Assembly: GCA_003483745.1 (NCBI GenBank)
Contig: DMYD01000044.1
Location: 106,671 to 139,823 of the forward strand
Length of the DNA stretch: 33,153 nt
Direction: 5' to 3'
Origin: Roseburia sp.
GTDB lineage: Bacteria; Bacillota; Clostridia; Lachnospirales; Lachnospiraceae
Each line of letters starts with the position of its first letter. The stretch's first letter is position 1. Under the pieces are notes generated by a model. It was not told the DNA's origin and did not search any database. It was given only the letters and a program-made list of their open reading frames with translations. Positions 16,439 to 24,057 of this stretch are shown piece after piece. The position numbers were made by a program, and so were the translations under genes.

Positions 16439-17065
16439 CTTCTGGAATTTCTCAATTCCTGCGTCGGTCAGCGGGTGTTTTGTCATCTGGACGATTACGT
16501 TGTACGGTACGGTTGCGATATGTGCACCTGCTAATGCGCAGTCTGTTACATGGATCGGATTACGGATGGATGCTGCAATGATCTCAGTCTCAAGTCCGTA
16601 GTTATCAAAGATCTGAACGATATCCTGGATCAGGTCGATGCCTGCTGTGCTGATGTCGTCTAATCTTCCGAGGAATGGAGAAACATAGGTTGCACCTGCT
16701 CTTGCTGCAAGAAGTGCCTGATTTGCAGTAAAGATCAATGTCACATTCGTTTTGATTCCCTCTGCGGAAAGAACTTTTACTGCCTTTAAGCCTTCTACTG
16801 TCATCGGAATTTTTACAACCATGTTCGGATGAATTGCTGCAATCTCACGTCCCTCTTTGATCATGCCCTCAGCGTCAACAGTTGTCGCTTTTACCTCGCC
16901 GCTGATCGGACCGTCTACGATGGATGTGATCTCTTTGATTACTTCGTTAAAATCTCTTCCCTCTTTTGCGATCAGGGATGGGTTGGTGGTAACTCCACAG
17001 ATCACTCCCATATCATTTGCTTTGCGGATATCCTCTACATTTGCTGTGTCAATAAAAAATTTCAT
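16412..17065 (-). CDS. TalC-type transaldolase
   Basis: This is a short transaldolase of 217 residues, from the family that includes bacterial TalC and fructose-6-phosphate aldolase. It moves a dihydroxyacetone unit between sugar phosphates, linking sedoheptulose 7-phosphate with fructose 6-phosphate. MKFFIDTANVEDI and GVTTNPSLIAKEG at about 24-36 are hallmark N-terminal motifs. Lys85 in VVKIPMT is the Schiff-base lysine. The ATG at 17065 has AGGAGAGG 6 nt upstream; a longer in-frame version would cover the operator site. It begins the promoter-proximal part of the second arabinose transcription unit and precedes the split transketolase. Whether it acts as transaldolase or aldolase cannot be decided by eye, but the neighbours argue for transaldolase. 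Confidence 0.92.
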   Translation of the reverse strand: MKFFIDTANVEDIRKANDMGVICGVTTNPSLIAKEGRDFNEVIKEITSIVDGPISGEVKATTVDAEGMIKEGREIAAIHPNMVVKIPMTVEGLKAVKVLSAEGIKTNVTLIFTANQALLAARAGATYVSPFLGRLDDISTAGIDLIQDIVQIFDNYGLETEIIAASIRNPIHVTDCALAGAHIATVPYNVIVQMTKHPLTDAGIEKFQKDYKAVFGE

Positions 17066-17086
17066 ACTATACCTCTCCTTTTCTTT

Positions 17087-17102
17087 GTGTGCCCGTGCAC
17101 AC
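17087..17102. promoter_or_regulatory. Operator-like dyad downstream of the talC -10
   Basis: GTGTGCCCGTGCACAC is a near-perfect 16-bp palindrome. It starts about 15 bp downstream of the talC promoter -10, covering roughly +8 to +23, a classic repressor position, and lies just ahead of the ribosome site. CAACTTGT follows it, and the same word occurs in the araB upstream dyad. It belongs to a set of three similar sites in this gap; an AraR-like regulator outside the window is the natural candidate. Confidence 0.5.
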
Positions 17103-17116
17103 AACTTGTTTTACTT

Positions 17117-17145
17117 ATAATAGTCTCTTTTATTTAAAACTTCAA
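17117..17145 (-). promoter_or_regulatory. Internal sigma-A promoter for talC-tktN-tktC-araD-galM
   Basis: On the minus strand TTGAAG (17145-17140) and TATTAT (17122-17117) are separated by 17 nt. Transcription would start near 17110, about 45 nt before the talC ATG. Operator-like dyads lie on both sides, so the promoter is probably arabinose-responsive independently of araBA. Confidence 0.7.
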
Positions 17146-17184
17146 CCGTGTTTTTATGTTTTCATGATTTTGCACAACTTTTTT

Positions 17185-17200
17185 GCGTGCATGTGCACAC
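17185..17200. promoter_or_regulatory. Operator-like dyad upstream of the talC promoter
   Basis: GCGTGCATGTGCACAC closely resembles the dyad at 17087-17102 and lies 98 bp from it centre to centre, upstream of the -35. Such spacing would allow a looped repressor complex. On the minus strand its core CACATGCA also occurs in the araB upstream site. Confidence 0.45.
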
Positions 17201-17228
17201 TTTTCACAAAACAGTTTTTTGCTTTAAA

Positions 17229-17238
17229 ATGTGCACAT
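17229..17238. promoter_or_regulatory. Third operator-like palindrome near the araA 3' end
   Basis: ATGTGCACAT is a perfect 10-bp palindrome sharing the GTGCAC core of the two sites nearer talC. It is 41 bp from the middle site, about four helical turns, and just beyond the araA stop. Confidence 0.35.
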
Positions 17239-17251
17239 GCTTTTCCCATGT

Positions 17252-18748
17252 TTAACGATAAAACAGTTCCCCAATCTGTAAGTCACGTTTGAAATCGCGG
17301 ATTTTCGTATCTTTGTCAATATAAACAGCCTCGATACCCATTGCATTTGCCCAGTCACCCATCTGCTCTGCAGTCAGATCGTAGGTAAATGCGGTATGAT
17401 GCGCACCGCCTGCAAGAATCCATGCCTCTGCACCTGTGTAGAGATCCGGCTGTGGTGTCCAGAAATTGGTTGCCACCGGAAGTTTCGGCATTGGTTTTTC
17501 CACTTTCTTGCAATCGACATCATTGATGATCAGACGGAAACGATTGCCAAGATCAATCAGTGAAGTTGCGATACCTTTTCCTTCTTTGGATGTAAACACC
17601 AGCCTTGCAGGATCTTCTCTGTCACCCATGGAAAGTGGCTGGCACTTGATGCTGATCGGGCCATCTGCGATGGACGGACAGATTTCCAACATATGTGCCT
17701 CTAAGATTCCTTCTTTACCTTTGACAAAATTGTAGGTGTAATCCTCCAACATGGAAGTTCCCTTTGCATCTTTTTTGCCCTCGGTCATAATCTTCATCAA
17801 ACGGACCATGGCTGCAACTTTCCAGTCACCCTCTGCACCAAAACCATAACCTTTTTCCATCAGGCGCTGGATTGCAAGTCCCGGAAGCTGTTTTAATGCA
17901 CCCAGATCGCCAAAGTGGGTTACGATTGCCTGATAATTCTTTTCATCTAAGAAGCGCTCAAAACCAAGTTCGATCTGTGCCTGAACCGCAACATGACGAC
18001 GGAATTCTTCCGGATCGCGTCCCTCTAACAAAATGTCATATTTCTCGTAATATTCATCAACAAGAGCATTGGTATCAGATTCCGATACTGCTGCAACAGA
18101 CTCTGCGATCTCGTTGACCGGATATGCATCCACTTCCCAGCCGAATTTCAACTGTGCCTCTACCTTATCGCCCTCGGTTACCGCTACATTTCTCATATTG
18201 TCAGCAACACGCATCACACGGATATGACTGCTCTCGATCACGCCGACTGCGGTTCGCATCCAGGAAGCGATCTTTTCCTGTACCACCGGATCAGACCAGT
18301 GTCCGACAACTACCTTACGCTCAATTCTCATACGGGTTACGATATGACCGTACTCTCTGTCACCATGTGCTGACTGATTTTCATTCATGAAATCCATGTC
18401 GATGGTATCATATGGGATCTCTTCATTGAACTGTGTATGTAAATGTAATAATGGTTTTCTGTACTCCTGTAAGCCTAAGATCCAGGATTTTGCCGGTGAA
18501 AATGTATGCATCCATGTGATGACACCCGCACATTCCTCATCCATATTTGCCTCATTAAATGTTTTACGGATCAGCTCGTTAGTGATGAGTGTCGGTTTCC
18601 AGATGACTTCATAAGGAAGTACCCCTGATTCATTTAACTTCGCAACAATGATCTTTGCATGCTCTGCCACGTGCTCTAAGCACTCATCCCCGTAAAGATC
18701 CTGTGATCCGGTGCAAAACCAGAATTTGTAATTTTTTGTTTTTAACAT
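17252..18748 (-). CDS. araA: L-arabinose isomerase
   Basis: AraA isomerises L-arabinose to L-ribulose, a Mn-dependent cytoplasmic reaction. It has 498 residues, the normal length. The N-terminus KFWFCTGSQDLYGDE is typical. QFNEEIPYDTIDMDFMNENQ and SAHGDREYG near residue 130 are strongly conserved in the family. GAEGDWKVAAMVRLMK near 300 carries the first metal-binding Glu, HMLEICPS near 350 a metal His, and GGAHHTAFTYDL near 445 the last conserved His. AGGAGGG lies 10 nt before the ATG. It starts 30 bp after araB ends and is co-transcribed with it. A 186-bp regulatory gap separates it from talC. Confidence 0.97.
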   Translation of the reverse strand: MLKTKNYKFWFCTGSQDLYGDECLEHVAEHAKIIVAKLNESGVLPYEVIWKPTLITNELIRKTFNEANMDEECAGVITWMHTFSPAKSWILGLQEYRKPLLHLHTQFNEEIPYDTIDMDFMNENQSAHGDREYGHIVTRMRIERKVVVGHWSDPVVQEKIASWMRTAVGVIESSHIRVMRVADNMRNVAVTEGDKVEAQLKFGWEVDAYPVNEIAESVAAVSESDTNALVDEYYEKYDILLEGRDPEEFRRHVAVQAQIELGFERFLDEKNYQAIVTHFGDLGALKQLPGLAIQRLMEKGYGFGAEGDWKVAAMVRLMKIMTEGKKDAKGTSMLEDYTYNFVKGKEGILEAHMLEICPSIADGPISIKCQPLSMGDREDPARLVFTSKEGKGIATSLIDLGNRFRLIINDVDCKKVEKPMPKLPVATNFWTPQPDLYTGAEAWILAGGAHHTAFTYDLTAEQMGDWANAMGIEAVYIDKDTKIRDFKRDLQIGELFYR

Positions 18749-18778
18749 GTGTAAATTCCCTCCTGATATGTTTTATTT

Positions 18779-20380
18779 TTATAAGATTGGCATCGTCTCT
18801 ACCGCTGCCTTTTCTGCTTCTAACGCTTTTTTATAGCTGTCAATATAAGCATCAAATCCTGCTACATCCGCCGGATCCGGCTCCATGACAGTTCCTGTTT
18901 CTTTGCCAAAGATCTTACCGGATAAATACTGCTCTAATGTTTCGCCTTCTGCTTTGTGTACCATGTAAGAAGCAAGCAGTGCCATGCCCCATGGTCCGCC
19001 CTCGCCTGCAGTCTCCATGACTGCTACCGGTGCATCCATCGCCGCTGCAAGGATTCCCTGCCCGACTCCTTTTGTCTTAAACAGTCCTCCATGTCCGTAA
19101 ATACGGTCTACTTTTACTTTTTCCTCTTTTAACAGGATATCAAGACCAATCTTTAACGTGGCAAGTGATGCATAAAGATGACTTCTCATAAAGTTTGCCA
19201 GTGTAAAATGTGCATCCGGTCTGCGCACAAAAAGCGGACGTCCTTCATTTAAACCTGTTACCGGCTCACCGGAGAAATAATTGTAGGCAAGCAGACCGCC
19301 ACAGTCTTTGTCTCCCTCTAATGCTTTCCGGTAGAGTGTTCCAAACAACTCATTCATATCCGGTTTCATACCAGAGACTTCTGCAAATTCTTTGAATAAT
19401 CCAACCCACGCATTCAGATCAGAAGTACAGTTATTACAGTGAACCATCGCAACAGTATCACCGGACGGTGTTGTTACCATGTCGAGTTCCTCGTGTACAT
19501 TCTTTAAATCTTCCTCAAGAACAACCATTGCAAATACGGATGTTCCCGCAGATACATTTCCTGTGCGGACTGCAACGGAATTTGTCGCAGCCATACCGGT
19601 TCCTGCATCTCCCTCCGGCGGGCAGAGCGGAATGCCTGCGGAAAGATTACCGCTCTTATCTAACAATTTTGCTCCCTCAGCAGACAATGTTCCTGCAGTC
19701 TCTCCTGCAACCAGAACCTTTGGCAGGATTTCACGCAGCTTCCACGGATATCCCTTCGGTGCCACAAGTGCGTCAAATTTATCGATCATTGTCTGATTGT
19801 AATCTCTCGTCTTCGCGTTGATCGGGAACATACCGGATGCCTCTCCGACACCGAGTACTTTCTCTCCGGTCAGCTTCCAGTGAATGTATCCTGCTAAGGT
19901 TGTAAAATATGAAATATTTCCTACATGTTCCTCCCCGTTTAAGATTGCCTGGTATAAATGTGCAATGCTCCAGCGTTGCGGAATATTAAAGGAAAACTCC
20001 TTTGTAAGTGCTGCCGCAGCCTCTCCCGTGATCGTATTACGCCAGGTGCGGAACGGTACAAGTAACTCCCCATCTTTGTCAAATGCCATATAGCCGTGCA
20101 TCATTCCGGAAAATCCGATCGCTGCAAGTGATGTGATCACCGTATCGTATTTTTTCTTTACATCCTCTGCTAATTTTCCATAACAGTCGGTAAGTCCCGT
20201 CCAGATATCATCCAGACTGTATGTCCAGATGCCATCCTCCAGGCGGTTTTCCCAGTCATGCGCACCGGATGCGATCGGCTCCCCTGTCTCATTTACGAGA
20301 ACTGCCTTGATCCTGGTTGAACCGAATTCAATACCAAGTACCGCTTTTCCGGTTTCAATCGTCTGCTTTGCGTTACTCAT
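18779..20380 (-). CDS. araB: L-ribulokinase, FGGY family
   Basis: This kinase phosphorylates L-ribulose to L-ribulose 5-phosphate using ATP. It has 533 residues. The FGGY actin-like fold shows in VLGIEFGSTRIKAVLVNE near the N-terminus, GFSGMMHGYMAFD near 95, CPPEGDAGTGMAATNS near 260, and GHGGLFKTKGVGQGILAAA near 430. The ATG at 20380 is chosen because AGGAGAAGG lies just upstream; the six codons before it contain that ribosome site. The assignment to ribulose rests on its position directly before araA and in an operon with araD, since FGGY kinases act on many sugars. It is the first gene of the arabinose operon and is divergent from the TetR-type gene, with a dyad operator in between. Confidence 0.92.
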   Translation of the reverse strand: MSNAKQTIETGKAVLGIEFGSTRIKAVLVNETGEPIASGAHDWENRLEDGIWTYSLDDIWTGLTDCYGKLAEDVKKKYDTVITSLAAIGFSGMMHGYMAFDKDGELLVPFRTWRNTITGEAAAALTKEFSFNIPQRWSIAHLYQAILNGEEHVGNISYFTTLAGYIHWKLTGEKVLGVGEASGMFPINAKTRDYNQTMIDKFDALVAPKGYPWKLREILPKVLVAGETAGTLSAEGAKLLDKSGNLSAGIPLCPPEGDAGTGMAATNSVAVRTGNVSAGTSVFAMVVLEEDLKNVHEELDMVTTPSGDTVAMVHCNNCTSDLNAWVGLFKEFAEVSGMKPDMNELFGTLYRKALEGDKDCGGLLAYNYFSGEPVTGLNEGRPLFVRRPDAHFTLANFMRSHLYASLATLKIGLDILLKEEKVKVDRIYGHGGLFKTKGVGQGILAAAMDAPVAVMETAGEGGPWGMALLASYMVHKAEGETLEQYLSGKIFGKETGTVMEPDPADVAGFDAYIDSYKKALEAEKAAVETMPIL

Positions 20381-20429
20381 TATCCCTTCTCCTTTCAAAT
20401 GTTAACCACGTTTTCTATACTTTCAGCAT

Positions 20430-20459
20430 ACAACTTGTATGCATGTGTTAACAAGTTGT
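20430..20459. promoter_or_regulatory. araB upstream operator dyad (possible promoter overlap)
   Basis: ACAACTTGT and ACAAGTTGT are exact 9-bp inverted repeats with a 12-bp centre that contains ATGCAT. The site lies 50-80 bp upstream of araB. On the minus strand TTGTTA within it and TATGCT 18 nt later are a weak promoter match, so binding here would block araB transcription. The words CACATGCA and CAACTTGT are shared with the talC upstream dyads, which suggests one regulator for both. The rest of the 227-bp gap holds the TetR-gene promoter. Confidence 0.5.
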
Positions 20460-20519
20460 TTTTTCTTAAAATACCACTTTATAAAATCTCTATAAATTTG
20501 CTTTGTTCTTAAGCATGTA

Positions 20520-20528
20520 TGGTATAAT
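20520..20528 (+). promoter_or_regulatory. Extended -10 promoter of the TetR-type gene
   Basis: TGG-TATAAT on the plus strand is a consensus extended -10. The nearest -35-like hexamer, TTGTTC at 20503-20508, is only 14 nt away, so the extended -10 probably carries the promoter. The start would be near 20535, giving a leader of about 70 nt. Confidence 0.5.
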
Positions 20529-20607
20529 GTATTAAGCTATGAGCAGTGCCAAATAAAATACAGACCAACACCAACTAATCACACCTCCAAAAGAAAGCGA
20601 TTTTCCC

Positions 20608-21177
20608 ATGCCATCAGAACACAAAACTAACGAAACCATCAAATACAAACTTGCTGCCGCAATGAAAGAATGCATGAGATCAGCCTCCGTAGAAAAGATC
20701 ACTGTCACGGAGATCGTAGACACCTGCGGCGTGACACGTCAGACCTTTTACCGGAATTTTAAGGATAAGTACGACCTTATCAACTGGTATTTTGATAAAA
20801 TTTTACTGGAATCTTTCGAACATATGGGTGAAGGGAAAACTGTATATGAAGGACTGGTAAATAAATTTCATTATATCCAGCAGGAAAAGCTCTTTTTTAA
20901 AGCAGCTTTTAAAAATGACGATCAGAATTGTCTGAGAGATCATGATTTTCAACTAATCTGTGCATTTTACACCGAACAGCTTGAGACACGCATGGCGTGC
21001 AGACTTTCCCGTCAGCTGCAGTTTCAGTTAGAAATGTACTGCCAGGGTTCCATTTATATGACCGTACAATGGGTGCTTGGCTATCGCAAATGTTCTGCCG
21101 AAGAACTCGCACATGCCCTTGCCTCTGCCATGCCGGAAGAACTGCAGACTGTATTTCATAAATACGGGTTGGTTTAA
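20608..21177 (+). CDS. TetR-family regulator, DhaS-like
   Basis: This 189-residue DNA-binding protein is the only convincing plus-strand gene. The TetR helix-turn-helix is at about residues 30-51: ITVTEIVDTCGVTRQTFYRNF, split here as ITVTEIVDTCGVT then RQTFYRNF, followed by KDKYDLINWYF. The N-terminal helix KYKLAAAMKECM and the KYDLINW element resemble the DhaS group, whose best-known member activates dihydroxyacetone kinase genes in Lactococcus. The C-terminal half lacks recognisable ligand-binding residues. The ATG has only a weak AAAGAAAG upstream. It is divergent from araB and convergent with fucO, sharing a bidirectional terminator with the latter. It could act on either neighbour or on a distant gene. 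Confidence 0.88.
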   Translation: MPSEHKTNETIKYKLAAAMKECMRSASVEKITVTEIVDTCGVTRQTFYRNFKDKYDLINWYFDKILLESFEHMGEGKTVYEGLVNKFHYIQQEKLFFKAAFKNDDQNCLRDHDFQLICAFYTEQLETRMACRLSRQLQFQLEMYCQGSIYMTVQWVLGYRKCSAEELAHALASAMPEELQTVFHKYGLV

Positions 21178-21214
21178 TGCAAGGAAATGTTACATTCATA
21201 AACATTTTTGTTAC

Positions 21215-21262
21215 AAAAAAACCTTCCAGGCAAAACAATTATGCCTGAAAGGTTTTCTTTTA
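21215..21262. terminator. Bidirectional terminator between the TetR gene and fucO
   Basis: A 15-bp stem (21218-21232 with 21242-21256, one mismatch) encloses a 9-nt loop. It is followed by TTTTCTTTT on the plus strand and by a run of T on the minus strand. It serves both convergent genes. Confidence 0.85.
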
Positions 21263-21276
21263 TTTCACCGCTGCAA

Positions 21277-22422
21277 TTACATCAGTTTGCGGAAAAGATT
21301 CTTCAGATCTTCTACACTTGCATCTTTCGGGTTACCCGGAGCACATGCATCTGCATGAGCAGATTCTGCAAGGAAATCGAGATCTTCTTCTTTTAATGCC
21401 TCAAGTTTTGTCGGGATTCCCACATCAACAGAAAGTTTCTGTACGGCATCAACTGCTGCTTTACGATATTCCTCCACAGACATATCGTCCACACCTTTGA
21501 CTCCCATTGCACGGGCGATCTCACGGTATTTCTCTCCGGTACAGTCCGCATTGTACTCCATAACGATTGGAAGCATCATGGCACATGCAACGCCATGTGG
21601 TGTATCATAAACAGCACCTAAGGTATGAGCCATGGAATGAGCGATTCCAAGACCTACATTAGAAAATCCCATTCCGGCAATATACTGTCCAAGTGCCATT
21701 CCCTCACGTCCCTCTTTCTTGTTGTCAACTGCATCACGCAGGGATCTGGAAATAATTTCAATCGCTTTCAGATGGAACATATCTGTCATTTCCCATGCAG
21801 CTTTGGTTGTATATCCCTCGATCGCATGTGTCAGGGCATCCATACCGGTGGAAGCTGTCAGTCCTTTTGGCATAGAAGACATCATATCCGGATCCACGAT
21901 CGCAATGACAGGCATATCATGTGGATCGACGCAGACGAATTTTCTCTTTCTCTCCACATCCGTGATAACATAATTGATCGTAACCTCTGCCGCCGTACCG
22001 GCGGTCGTAGGTACTGCAATGATCGGTACACATGGTTTTTTCGTAGGTGCAACCCCCTCAAGACTTCTGACATCTTCAAATTCCGGATTAGCAATAATGA
22101 TTCCGATCGCTTTTGAGGTATCCATGGAAGATCCTCCACCGATTGCGATCAGGTAATCAGCTCCCGCTTTTTTAAATGCCTCAACACCATGCTGTACATT
22201 CTGGATCGTAGGGTTTGCCTTGATATCTGAATAAATTTCATAAGCAAGTCCATTTTTGTCAAGAATATCCGTTACCTTCTTTGTAACACCAAATTTGATC
22301 AGATCCGGATCAGAACATACAAATGCTTTTTTGAAAGCACGCGCCTTTGCCTCCGTTGCGATCTCTTCGATCGCTCCTGCTCCGTGGTAAGATGTTTCGT
22401 TTAACATAATTCTGTTTGCCAT
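21277..22422 (-). CDS. fucO: Lactaldehyde reductase (iron-containing alcohol dehydrogenase)
   Basis: The protein has 381 residues and is very close in pattern to E. coli FucO, which reduces L-lactaldehyde to 1,2-propanediol with NADH during fucose or rhamnose fermentation. MANRIMLNET, GADYLIAIGGGSSMDT, SLEGVAPTKKPCVPI and PTTAGTAAEVTINYVITD are near-identical to that family. The metal ligands are Asp195, His199, His262 and His276, and GGGS lies at about 95-98. The ATG at 22422 has GGAGAAGG close upstream. It has its own promoter and terminator, so it is monocistronic. No fucose or rhamnose catabolic genes are in the window, so it may also serve other short aldehydes such as glycolaldehyde. 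Confidence 0.93.
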   Translation of the reverse strand: MANRIMLNETSYHGAGAIEEIATEAKARAFKKAFVCSDPDLIKFGVTKKVTDILDKNGLAYEIYSDIKANPTIQNVQHGVEAFKKAGADYLIAIGGGSSMDTSKAIGIIIANPEFEDVRSLEGVAPTKKPCVPIIAVPTTAGTAAEVTINYVITDVERKRKFVCVDPHDMPVIAIVDPDMMSSMPKGLTASTGMDALTHAIEGYTTKAAWEMTDMFHLKAIEIISRSLRDAVDNKKEGREGMALGQYIAGMGFSNVGLGIAHSMAHTLGAVYDTPHGVACAMMLPIVMEYNADCTGEKYREIARAMGVKGVDDMSVEEYRKAAVDAVQKLSVDVGIPTKLEALKEEDLDFLAESAHADACAPGNPKDASVEDLKNLFRKLM

Positions 22423-22459
22423 AATAACCTTCTCCTTTTCCAATACTTATGATACTTTG

Positions 22460-22488
22460 ATTGTAACAGGATTCTATCGTTTTCGTAA
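22460..22488 (-). promoter_or_regulatory. Probable fucO promoter
   Basis: On the minus strand TTACGA (22488-22483) and TACAAT (22465-22460) are 17 nt apart, and TGT precedes the -10. The -35 is weak. Transcription would start about 30 nt before the fucO ATG. Confidence 0.5.
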
Positions 22489-22512
22489 GTGACAAAACAG
22501 CAAAATTGTAAC

Positions 22513-22547
22513 AAAAAAAACCTGTATCAGCAAATTGCTGATACAGG
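22513..22547 (-). terminator. Terminator of the pur operon
   Basis: A perfect stem (CCTGTATCAGCA with its complement) around a 3-nt loop is followed on the minus strand by eight T residues. It lies 18 bp beyond the purB stop and ends the purC-purF-purB transcript. Confidence 0.95.
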
Positions 22548-22565
22548 TCATGTTATGATCTGTTA

Positions 22566-24017
22566 TTATACATTGATCTCAGCTTTCACACCAAGTTCTG
22601 CCTCATTGGCATCTAAGATCGGTTTAACCACATTTGCAATGAATTTATCTACCTGAATCGGTGCACGTCCAACATATTTCGATGGATCCATAGTTGCCTG
22701 AAGTGCCTCTAATGTCAGATTAAACTCAGGATCTGCAGCGATCAGTTCAAGCAGATTGTTGTCTTTTCCTTCCTCTTTGACAGTTTTTCCTGCCTGCATG
22801 GATAAGGTACGGATCTTCTCGTGTAATTCCTGACGGTTGCCGCCATTCTTTACAGCATCCATCATAATGTTCTCCGTTGCCATAAATGGAAGCTCTGCCA
22901 TTAAATGTTTGGTAATGACTTTATCATATACAACCAATCCATCCACTACGTTTAAGCACAGGTCTAAGATACCATCAATTGCAAGAAATCCTTCCGGAAT
23001 GGAAAGTCTCTTGTTTGCAGAATCGTCTAAAGTACGCTCAAACCACTGTGTTGCAGAAGTGATTGCCGGATTTAAGGCGTCAATCATGACATAACGTGAT
23101 AAGGACGCGATACGCTCGGAACGCATCGGATTGCGTTTATATGCCATGGCAGAAGATCCGATCTGATTCTTTTCAAATGGTTCTTCCACTTCTTTTAAAT
23201 GCTGTAATAACCGGATATCATTTGACATCTTATGTGCACTTGCAGCGATTCCTGCAAGAATATTAGCAACGCGTGTATCTACTTTTCTGGAATAAGTCTG
23301 TCCGGAAACTGCATAACATTCTTTAAATCCCATCTTTGCTGCAATCAGCGGATCAATCTTATCAATCGTCTCCTGATCTCCGTCAAATAACTCTAAGAAG
23401 CTTGCCTGTGTTCCGGTTGTTCCCTTTGAACCAAGCAGTTTTAAAGATCCCATGACATACTCTAAGTCCTCAAGATCCATGATAAATTCCTGTGCCCACA
23501 ATGTTGCACGTTTTCCAACAGTCGTCGGCTGTGCCGGCTGGAAATGAGTAAATGCAAGTGTCGGCAGATTTTTGTAAGTATCTGCAAATTTCGCAAGCTC
23601 TGCGATAACATTGACCAGTTTTTTGTGAACCAGTTCCAATGCTTCCCGCATTAAAATAATATCGGTATTATCTCCAACATAGCAGGAGGTTGCTCCAAGA
23701 TGAATGATTCCTGCAGCTTTCGGACACTGCTGTCCATACGCATACACATGACTCATAACATCATGACGGACCAGTTTTTCGCGCTCTCTTGCGACATCAT
23801 AATTGATGTCCTCAGCATGTGCCTTTAACTCGTCGATCTGTTCTTTTGTAATGACCGGCTTTCCATTCTCGGAAAGTCCTAACTCCATCTCTGTCTCAGC
23901 TAATGCGATCCATAACTTTCTCCAGGTACGGAATTTTTTATCCTGTGAAAAAATATACTGCATCTCCTTGCTGGCATAACGCTCAGATAACGGACTTGTA
24001 TATCTGTCTGTACTCAT
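22566..24017 (-). CDS. purB: Adenylosuccinate lyase
   Basis: PurB cleaves fumarate from SAICAR and from adenylosuccinate, acting twice in AMP synthesis. It has 483 residues, close to the animal-type and some clostridial enzymes and longer than the Bacillus form. The fumarase/aspartase-superfamily signature SSAMAYKRNP lies at 288-297, including the catalytic Ser. HLGATSCYVGDN near 106 and THFQPAQPTTVGKR near 157 are the other two conserved regions, with His158 a candidate general acid. AAGGAG lies 7 nt before the ATG. It starts 40 bp after purF and is followed by a perfect terminator. Confidence 0.96.
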   Translation of the reverse strand: MSTDRYTSPLSERYASKEMQYIFSQDKKFRTWRKLWIALAETEMELGLSENGKPVITKEQIDELKAHAEDINYDVAREREKLVRHDVMSHVYAYGQQCPKAAGIIHLGATSCYVGDNTDIILMREALELVHKKLVNVIAELAKFADTYKNLPTLAFTHFQPAQPTTVGKRATLWAQEFIMDLEDLEYVMGSLKLLGSKGTTGTQASFLELFDGDQETIDKIDPLIAAKMGFKECYAVSGQTYSRKVDTRVANILAGIAASAHKMSNDIRLLQHLKEVEEPFEKNQIGSSAMAYKRNPMRSERIASLSRYVMIDALNPAITSATQWFERTLDDSANKRLSIPEGFLAIDGILDLCLNVVDGLVVYDKVITKHLMAELPFMATENIMMDAVKNGGNRQELHEKIRTLSMQAGKTVKEEGKDNNLLELIAADPEFNLTLEALQATMDPSKYVGRAPIQVDKFIANVVKPILDANEAELGVKAEINV

Positions 24018-24057
24018 TTCTATTCTCCTTAATATTGTTTTATCGTCAGATAATTAT

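Noticed and set aside
20403..20416. Possible CcpA cre site upstream of araB (AGAAAACGTGGTTA on the minus strand)
   Set aside because: It matches the core ACG but misses several conserved positions of the cre consensus, so I could not support it over chance.
20532..20723. Minus-strand frame ending WSVFYLALLIA upstream of araB
   Set aside because: It is mostly antisense to the TetR-type gene, has no ribosome site at its start codons, and the hydrophobic tail arises from AT-rich promoter DNA.
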